Below are positions 55,775-64,000 of a DNA stretch of 64,000 bases, one piece after another. Source of the stretch: Acanthacorydalis orientalis (lineage: Eukaryota > Arthropoda > Insecta > Megaloptera > Corydalidae); contig CM068313.1 of assembly GCA_034766995.1 (NCBI GenBank), positions 31,795,325-31,859,324 of the forward strand, in the 5' to 3' direction. A program made the position numbers and the translations under genes. Every line of letters begins with the position of its first letter. Position 1 is the stretch's first letter. Below the pieces are notes generated by a model, which saw nothing but the letters and a program-made list of their open reading frames with translations, was not told the DNA's origin and did no database searches.

Positions 55775-55967
55775 GAAATGACAAATTCGAGTGTGCGGCT
55801 CGAACATTTCGAATAACTGATGAAAGAGGAGGTGTTGTTTTCACTGCAGATCGTCACGAAGTGGCCATTGGTGCCGATATGCTTCGTGTTACGGGTGTTG
55901 GAGGAGCAGTTTTTGATGGTAGTGTTCAAACACCCTTAGTTCGAGCTGAAGCTGCTCATGACTTAAG
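55775..55967 (+). CDS. Scgdelta: Scgdelta exon 4: extracellular domain, continues beyond window
   Basis: Codes for residues 150-213 plus AG of codon 214. The acceptor is TTCTATTTTCAG and the donor GTAAAC. The first two bases complete Gly150, then NDKFECAARTF leads into a VVFTADRHEVAIGADMLRV stretch. That stretch corresponds to the 'FSADNNEV-VGAERLRV' region of vertebrate delta-sarcoglycan. The exon ends in a segment shaped like T-P-x-V-R-A-x-x-x-x-D-L-R, also conserved. The phase-2 end needs a further exon. I saw no phase-matching continuation in 55968-64000, so the gene is partial here. The missing part should hold roughly the last third of the domain and the cysteine-rich C-terminus. In the family this domain contacts the other sarcoglycans in the dystrophin-glycoprotein complex. 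Confidence 0.94.
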
Positions 55968-57494
55968 GTAAACGATTTATATTTTCTAATAATATAGCAT
56001 ATTTTAGATTTAAATAAATTCAATTTAAATTCAATATCCTGTGTCATTTAGATTGTAAATATAACCATTCAGACAATAACAAGTAGCAAAAATGTATACA
56101 CGAAACTTAAGAAACAAAAATTTATAAAATACAAAGTAAATTGTAGATTTTTTGATCATAAAAAAAATATAAGAAAAGGAACTATCGCACCTCTCTTGTT
56201 ATTTATAATTTTTAAATTTTATTTGAATTATATATTTAAAATAATATTTTATCAAAAAGTATAGACACCTCAGTTACAATCATTTCAGCATTAGGAATTA
56301 TAAATCATTCAATCTAATAAATAAGTGGTATTATGTTTTATGTACTTGCTGAAAAACTAGTCATTTTACAAATCACAAATTGCTAATTTATTAAAATCCC
56401 ATTTAACAAGAAATAATCTTTTATTTTCGTCTATTTATAAAAAAAATATATATAATAATTTTCATGTCCACATGTATTATTTTCTTTAAATTTAATGTAA
56501 CTCTTATTATTCAATACAACTAAAATTAGTACTAGTGCCATATTTAATGTTTTATAACGACATGTATGATGGTATTGAATGGACATTATATACGATCAAA
56601 AGAAAGTTAAAAATTGATTAATGCTAATGTATGTGAAAAAGTTAATTTATAATAAAGAAATTATATTTCTATTTTTATCAAAAAACGTAGGGTTAATATA
56701 TACATACATATATATATATATATATAAATAAATAAATATATAAATATGTATGTGTATGTGTGTATGTACAAGGAATTTTAATATAGTAAAAATAGTATAT
56801 ATTAGTAAATTATTAATCAGTGTAACTGTATTCGTTTCATAACGGTATAAATACTAAATTTATATTAAGTCGAAAGATGTAATATTAAAAAATTCTTTTT
56901 GATATATTTCCCTTTCTCATAAAATATAAAAAGAGATATACATCTGTGTGTATGTGAAAATACACTTTGAACTATAAAGAAAGTTTAAACTTTTAAAACT
57001 TAAATATGTGTTGACGAGATTAAAATATTTAATGAACATTTTCATTTAAAAATTTTATACATACATCGTATGTTCGTTTAAAAAATCTATGCCTTGCATC
57101 AAAGTCAACAAAATCTAAATTAAGAAAGTTTAGCACTATCAAAGAAAACTTTTTTCTAAAAAAAATATGTTTTCAAAATAGCTTCGAGAAATATGTACAA
57201 ACTTCCTGCAGCGATTCAGTAAACTTAATGTTATAAAATATAATGTCGCGTTATTTTTAATATGTGTTGTTTTTGAATATTTACCTGCTTTATTAAAAAC
57301 GTAAAATAAATTTATAACAATATATTTAATATAAAAAGTATACTTCTACTATGAACACCTTTAATATAATTCGAAATCAAACAGTACAGTATACAATTTC
57401 AAACATTTCTTTTTTATAAAAAATAAACATTGTAAAACTCTAAATTTACACAAATAACGTTTATTTAATTAAATTTATATATATGTACTCATGT

Positions 57495-57527
<33 letters not shown>

Positions 57528-57575
57528 ATATTCGTATATATAATATTCATACGTAATACATAAACACACACACAT

Positions 57576-57627
<52 letters not shown>

Positions 57628-57910
57628 TTAAAAAAAATAATATATTCAAGTATAATTTTGATGTTAATTCAAAGTCACGGAACAATTATATATTTTGATG
57701 TTATCGAATGTATTTTCTTTGACTTGAAAACAATCAATTATATTACTAGTTTGGTAGGAAAATAATTGCGATTTTTGATTTCTGAATTCTAACTTTACTT
57801 TTTTCAAGTGTAATTTCATCGTGTTAATTAATATCATTTTGCATTTAACAGCATTTTCGATATATATTTTGGTAACACGACTTTAGTTTTATTATTAATT
57901 TTACTTCAAA
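55968..57910. other. Intron 4, before the mariner remnant
   Basis: AT-rich intron with TA/TG tracts near 56701-56765 and 57492-57620. The only long frame here, on the minus strand at 57461-57685, is a translated microsatellite. Confidence 0.6.
57492..57620. repeat. Compound TA/CA repeat
   Basis: TA, then ATATTCGTATAT-like steps, then CACACA, then TA again. Confidence 0.9.
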
Positions 57911-58320
57911 TTAGGCTATTGAATTAAAAATGGAAACAAAGCAAATAAGAGGAAATATAATTTTTTGTATGAGTTCAAAATTGGCGGCAAAGCAGCAGAA
58001 GCTGCTCGTAAACTGAACGATACTTTTGGTATGGGTACTTTTAATTAACGTACAGTACAATGGTGGTTCCAAAAATTTTATGCTGGAAACGAGAACCTCG
58101 AAGATGAAGAAGGTCGTGGGCGTTCTTCTTCAGTTCAAAACGACCAACTGAAATCATTGGTTGAATCAGAACCACGCACAACAATTTGGAAACATGCACA
58201 AAAGTTTGGCGTTAGTCATCCAACAGTTCTGAATCACTTAAACAAAGAGGAAAATCGAAAAACTTGACAAATATATGAATTTGAAGGTAATGAACCGCAA
58301 TTATTTTTCTACCAAATTAA
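57911..58320 (+). pseudogene. Decayed, internally deleted mariner-family element
   Basis: The remains of the N-terminal third of a mariner transposase are readable. The first methionine is at 57930. After a frameshift, the frame from 57968 reads YEFKIGGKAAEAARKLND, then an in-frame TAA, then RTVQWWFQKFYAGNENLEDEE, the helix-turn-helix region of mariner transposases. It continues with NDQLKSLVESEPRTT, then KFGVSHPTVLNHL, then another frame change to the LDK segment. At about 58280 the sequence jumps to CCGCAATTATTTTTCTACCAA, which resembles a 3' terminal inverted repeat of Hsmar1/MADE1-type mariners (typically ending near CCAACCTAA). The left end, TTAGGCTATTG, is a worn 5' end. The whole catalytic DDE/D region is missing, so the copy is dead. 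Confidence 0.85.
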
Positions 58321-59294
58321 TATTTAAAAGAATAATCTAAATACGATTATTAAAAGTAACACTTTCTGTTAATTTTATTATTTTAAGTTTTTTTTTATAA
58401 TTTCTCCGTTTCATATTTATATCTTCAAAATTTTACAAGAATGTTCGATTCTTTTTTTTTTAGTATGTTTGTCATATGTAATACAAATACTTATCACTAA
58501 GTTAATTTATTATTTTACATTGACTTGTAGAAATATTCATCGTTGATTTATTCCATTAATATAATGTACAATATGTAATTCATAATTGATGCAAAGAGAG
58601 ATAAAAAGTAATTTATGTTCCTTAATACAAAGTAGATTCATTAAATATATCATTTTACATAAAGCATATACTGGTTCTATTCATAGTAAATATGCGTTGT
58701 AGGTATCATATGTATGTATATATGTGTGGATATTATTAGAGAGCACATTTCCTTGCTCAACCCTTGCACCGTACACATATATAGCAAAACGAACAAACTC
58801 GAAAATGGTTGTATAAGGTAACTCTATAGCACCCGGTGGACTTTTTTGGAAATGCATCAATGTCTTAAAAGTCATAAAAAAGCTAACGTCTTTGTAGTCG
58901 ATATAAGTAGCGTGTGCGCTTCCAACGAAAAGTCACAACCCTCTTCATCTAGTCGTTTTCGCATGCCACGTCTTTACATTTTATATACATATCCTGTCTA
59001 CGAGTGTGTGAATTTAATAAGTGGATACCGTTTTTATAATATTATACACGAGCTATGTTATGTTCTTGATATTAAATGTAACGCGTTCGTATTGTTATAA
59101 TGTACTTTAATGGTGAATTTTATTGGGCTTTACGGTTGAATATGTAAAACAGACTATATTGATATGGTTAAAATGTGGTTAAATGGATTATTAAATGCAT
59201 AAGAAGTTATGTTTTTCGGCTCAGTTTTAAAAATGATTAATACTATAACAAAGTGGTTATTTTACACCCAATTTGAAATGTTTTTAAGCACATG

Positions 59295-59297
<3 letters not shown>

Positions 59298-59364
<67 letters not shown>
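59298..59364. repeat. (TA)n microsatellite
   Basis: About 67 bp. Confidence 0.95.
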
Positions 59365-59367
<3 letters not shown>

Positions 59368-59995
59368 CAGAAAAAATTAATAATAAAATAATTATGAATA
59401 TTGATCATATTAATGATCAAATTAATTAATTCAGCAATAAATAATTAATATAATTTACGAATATAGTAATTACTAATGTAACAATTTTCTTTTAATTACT
59501 ATTAATTGCTTGAAGATTAATATTCTGTTCTAAATCTTAGAAATAGTATTCTTCGAGTAAAGTGAATACAAATATTATTATTACATTTATTTATATCCTT
59601 GATTGTAACAATATACTCGTACTTGTAATATCTAAAATTGTATCGCTTCCATTACTATATAATATAACAGTATTTATAAAAAAATCAACATATTTTCAAG
59701 TTATCATTATCTCTCTTTTACCTAAAACATCAGTAAATTAGTAAATCTGTCTATTTTTATAACATTTTTTCAAATGACGTAATTTATTGCAAAATGTGTG
59801 TTTCGCAGTATCAAATTATCAAATTTATGTTGTTTATTATAATGTATTATAATATGAAAATCAAAATGTGAGTTTTAATCGATTTGTGGTTAAATTTCAA
59901 CGACTAGAAGTTTCTTAAAATAGTTACTATTAACTTTGATGACTCAAAAAACATTAGAAATTAAATCAGAAAAGAATTCATCTAGAAATTCATAA

Positions 59996-60031
<36 letters not shown>

Positions 60032-60289
60032 CCAGATGGAAAATCTAAAGAAGCATATGGAAAGATCATAATTGTAAAATTGTGGGAATGTAACAGATTT
60101 ATTTATTTTTATATAGCCGACATTTGGGTAAAACCAGTTGCCATATAAAGACGTAAGTTATTAGGGAGAAAACAAACAGCTATATACCAAAGACTGTGTC
60201 ATTTTGTTCTTATTGGTGGTCTAAGTGAATAGTATAACATTTCGGTGCTGTGTTCAGTATCATCATTTTATTCAACTTCCACAGAACAT

Positions 60290-60293
<4 letters not shown>

Positions 60294-60371
<78 letters not shown>
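60294..60371. repeat. (TA)n microsatellite
   Basis: About 78 bp. Confidence 0.95.
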
Positions 60372-60375
<4 letters not shown>

Positions 60376-60687
60376 GCACTATATATATACGTGTATAAAC
60401 ATTTTTAGTGTACCAAATAAATGGAATTTATGGTTTAATCTATTTAATTTAATTAAGATAAATAATTAGGATCATATTCCTAATTATAACTGCGCCTTAT
60501 TTCTCATTAGTTAATTTCTATTTTCCATTATTTTATTTAAATTGGGAATTATAAAATTTAATTTACGAATTATTTAACTAATGATCCTCAAACAAGGATG
60601 ATTTCGTTATTCAGCTGTTATAAAAATTTTAAAATATATTTGATTTATCAAATTATTTAGGGAGACACTATTATCATTAGTTCAACA

Positions 60688-60720
60688 TTACTGTAATATT
60701 ACTGTAACATTACTGTAATA
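60688..60720 (+). repeat. Three tandem copies of an 11-mer
   Basis: TTACTGTAATA, TTACTGTAACA and TTACTGTAATA follow each other without gaps. A minor local duplication in intron 4. Confidence 0.85.
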
Positions 60721-62423
60721 TGTACCACAAAATTTAATTTTAACAAACTCAAAGTCAAACATACTTAATTTTTTTAAATTGGTTTGTATACAGGGTATCA
60801 TTTAATTTATTTATTTAGAAAAATTATCAATTAATAAAAAATATCAATTCCATTAAAGCATTGCTTTCAAAAATCATTGTAATAATGTTAACTTCTAGAA
60901 TATATAGTTAGGCCAATACATGTAAGGTATTTACTTAAATGTATCTTTTTTATTACAAAAGAATTATATTTTTTTTTCAAAATAAAGGCTAGATTAAAAT
61001 GATGCAGTAAATGTTACACTTAAAAGTAACTTTAAATAAATAAAATATAGTATATTATATATGTTTTGCAAAAAAAAATTTTTGACCTACTGGAGTTGAG
61101 AATTAATGATGTTAAAGTAATGAATAAATTTCATGACAAAAAAATAAAGATTTTTTCCCTATTGAAAAGTATGTTCTCTTTTTGACAAATTCTTACTTAT
61201 CTATAAAATAAACATAAAAGTCTAAATATAATTTTATAAAATTAATATAAATGTAAATCATAATCTATTGTATTCTACTTGTAATTTTAAAAATACTATA
61301 ACCTAAACGTATCATCTTTTCAATTGAATAACGTTCTTGAATATATATTTCAGAAATGAAAATAGTTTTATTAAGATTAATAAAACAAAATTATAGACTA
61401 TCATAACAAGAAAAATTAAACTACTAGATGACTGATACTATTCTATGAAAATCTTGTATTTTATTAAATGAATATATTTCACTTCATTTATTTTTAATAT
61501 TGGAAAACATGTAAATACTGTCATTTTTAAAGCAAAAAACTAAAATATTACAAAATATTTAAAGTATAGATATAAAAAAATATTTACACAATGAAATTAA
61601 ATAAAATAATTATCATAAACTCACCTTCAATTCATTACACGAAATGTCAAATAAATGCGCATCACTTTTACTACATGCAGTACATTCACCACGTGGCAAG
61701 CAAATATTTATTACAAACAGAATATAAAAAATCGAACAGACACAATGTATTAATTAATTAGATATGCACGGATCACGTTAAAACATTCACTTGATCAATC
61801 ATTTATTTTCGTATAATCACATGAATAAAAGTTTATACATGTAATTTTAATACACTGGTAATTCACACATCAATAATTCGACCATAACTGAATATTAAAT
61901 TGAAGATCAAAGCATGCGCAGCGTATAATCATTAAAAGTGTGTATTACTTTGATCAAGGCACACTTAATATTTATATGTGGAATACAATAAAAATGTTAA
62001 TAAAATAAAAAGGATAGAAATATATGTATCGTCGTTGAATAGAAAGTAATGGAGAAAACAGAAATATATTTTTATATAAACTACGGATTTTATATTATAA
62101 AAATAAATAATGTACATTTTAACATGTTATAGATCTAAAAAAATATTATGATAATCTTAAGTGATTAAATCTTTCAAATATTTTAATATTTTACTGAATT
62201 ATTTTCATTTCATTTGTTGAATTTATTAAAATCAAGATCAAAATCAATACGATTTTATTCTATGTAATATTTTTTATATAAACTGGCCCACAATAAGCAA
62301 TCTAGTGTTTTCATATATTGAAAGAATATTATTCAGGCAGCAATTTTAACATTGTGTAGAAGGGCATTAAATATTCTTATTTTTTATATAAAAAGCTATT
62401 GTGTATGTTGGGCACAAAAACGG

Positions 62424-62429
<6 letters not shown>

Positions 62430-62469
<40 letters not shown>

Positions 62470-62500
62470 TATATGTAAAGATAGAGAGAGATAGAGAGAT
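62430..62500. repeat. (TA)n tract followed by GA-rich sequence
   Basis: TA to about 62466, then TAGAGAGAGATAGAGAGA-type sequence. Confidence 0.9.
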
Positions 62501-63914
62501 TGGTGGATAAATATATACCTGTACAGTTCCGTATTTAATATTTACATACTTCAATTCTTACAATCATTCAATTAATTACTTTGAAATTATTTTACATAAA
62601 AATTTTAACAAAAAATATAGAAGAACATTATATTAACATGAAAAAAATACAATTATGAAGCTACAGTTATATATTTTCTACACAACAATTAGATATACAT
62701 TCTCAAATCAATTATTTTTTAACTTTTTCAAATTAATTATTAATCAGAGAGAATTTTTTTTAATACTGTCTACAAATTTAATGAAATATTTTTCAATCAG
62801 CCAATAAATGGAAACATATATACGAAATCGCTCATATAAATATATATATATATATATATATAATATCAAAATGACCGATGAAAATATGTAATAAGTTGTA
62901 ATGAAATGTATATAATCTGTTATGATACAAGCGCATAAACGAGAACTTTTTCACCGCAATTAACCGAAAATGATTCGTTTTCAACAGCTGTTCACGCGCG
63001 GTCGCTATTAATTTATTCACATTATCTTAGAACTAATTACGAGCGTGTCGTCAAATAAAACTGAACGGCCGATAAAATATTGTCTCTATAAATTGAATGA
63101 CTTTCACCATAAGTCTCATCCAATGCAGATTGTCCCATTTATATTTTTCGAGCGAACCGTTCGACATCTGTGAAGAACTACCCACATTAATCTAGTTTTC
63201 TACTTCTTCGTCTTCTTCTTACGGATGCTTTGAATTTTATTATAAAACCAATATGGCGTGGTGTCGTCAGTTGTTCGTCTGTATTTTATGTCTCGCGTAA
63301 TTTTGTACGGTTTATATTTGTAACAGATACCGTGAATCATTTTAAATTTTGTCTTATTTAAAATACGAACTTAATATATGAATTATATTCGTTCACAAAA
63401 AGAACATCTGTAGCGACAAATGAAATTATAAAAAGAACAAATATATCTTACTTCTTTTAAAAAATGAGAACACAAAACAATTATACTAGCTTTAAGAAAA
63501 TGTATATTTATTAAACAAAATAATGTCATAAAAAATAAATAAGTTCCACTCAAAGTTAAATTGTAGTCTACAGTATATATAAATGCATAAGAAAGGCGAT
63601 GAATTATCCATAATGTTTTAACAAAGGTGTAATTTTTATATTAAAAAAATGTATCAGGCCATTAGTATGTCCATTTAGTTCTTCACTTTTTAACTCTTTG
63701 AATACCTGATATGAATTTTTCAATAGTTCTCTTAAAAGCATTAAGTTTCCAAAAATTGATATAATTTTTTTATGTATAAGAGGGAATATTACTTGAATTA
63801 TTCAAATATAAATCAATCTCAAAAATACACTAAACAATTATAGATCAATATATTCTAATGTGAAAATACAAATATTTTATCTAGCACTTTAGCGTTCACT
63901 TTTTTTTACTAAAA

Positions 63915-63980
63915 TTGTTCATTGATCAAAAAGTAAACAGTAAATTAATATTTATTGTATACTTTTTGATCAATGAACAA
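63915..63980. repeat. 66-nt near-perfect palindrome (hairpin)
   Basis: A 21-nt arm at 63915-63935 (starting TTGTTCATTGATC) is perfectly inverted at 63960-63980. Pairing continues inward, so that 29 of 33 possible pairs match. RNA from either strand would fold into a long hairpin. It may be a miRNA-like precursor or a very short inverted-repeat element. It lies in intron 4 near the window end. Confidence 0.85.
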
Positions 63981-64000
63981 ATCAACGAAACAATCAATGA

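Larger units (their letters stand above)
58321..64000. other. Intron 4, after the mariner remnant, to window end
   Basis: AT-rich intron with GC-balanced islands at about 58650-59090, 60120-60260, 61640-61970 and 62920-63330. TA tracts lie at 59298-59364, 60000-60028, 60294-60371, 62430-62466 and 62839-62862. A 66-nt palindrome lies near the end. I looked for the next sarcoglycan exon (phase 2 entry) and did not find one. Confidence 0.55.

Noticed and set aside
58846..59100. 84-codon plus-strand frame after the mariner remnant
   Set aside because: Lies in a GC-balanced block but matches neither the sarcoglycan C-terminus nor the required phase-2 entry; no known motif.

Overview
The window is extremely AT-rich eukaryotic nuclear DNA, crowded with long (TA)n microsatellites and carrying decayed mariner-type transposon remnants. 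One multi-exon gene can be read with confidence. Small exons, GT-AG introns, a 43-kb intron and a CAAAATGG start context point to an insect. An AT-rich hymenopteran (bee, wasp or ant) is my best guess, but that is inferred from composition and mariner content and is not proved by the sequence.

The gene lies on the + strand and encodes a sarcoglycan of the delta/gamma/zeta class (insect Scgdelta), a single-pass type II membrane protein of the dystrophin-glycoprotein complex. Four coding exons fit together in phase: 1626-1660 (start codon and 11 2/3 codons), 45004-45226 (cytoplasmic tail and transmembrane helix), 54660-54849 and 55775-55967 (extracellular sarcoglycan domain). The introns are 43.3 kb, 9.4 kb and 0.9 kb. 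The last exon ends in phase 2 with a good donor. I found no further exon before base 64000, so the C-terminal part, including the expected cysteine cluster, lies outside the window. An acceptor just before the ATG exon implies a non-coding 5' exon further upstream.

The rest is almost all intron. Within intron 1 (1661-45003) there are (a) many long TA tracts, the longest about 102 bp; (b) a series of islands of balanced base composition a few hundred bp long, at about 1.9, 6.0, 8.0, 12.9, 14.0, 18.6, 20.9, 24.3, 25.7, 28.4, 31.9, 34.1, 37.0, 38.9 and 41.4 kb, which are candidate regulatory elements or alternative/nested exons; (c) two short frames with coding-like codon use (12982-13128 on +, 24161-24340 on -); (d) a 147-bp terminal-inverted-repeat element at 40571-40717 and a second likely one near 33.65-33.78 kb; and (e) a decayed mariner piece at 9424-9540. 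A longer mariner copy with the same internal deletion lies in intron 4 at 57911-58320. No rRNA, tRNA, CRISPR array, operon or bacterial feature was seen. I found no clearly new biological system; the two short coding-like frames, the shared-deletion mariner pair and the strong palindromes are the best leads.
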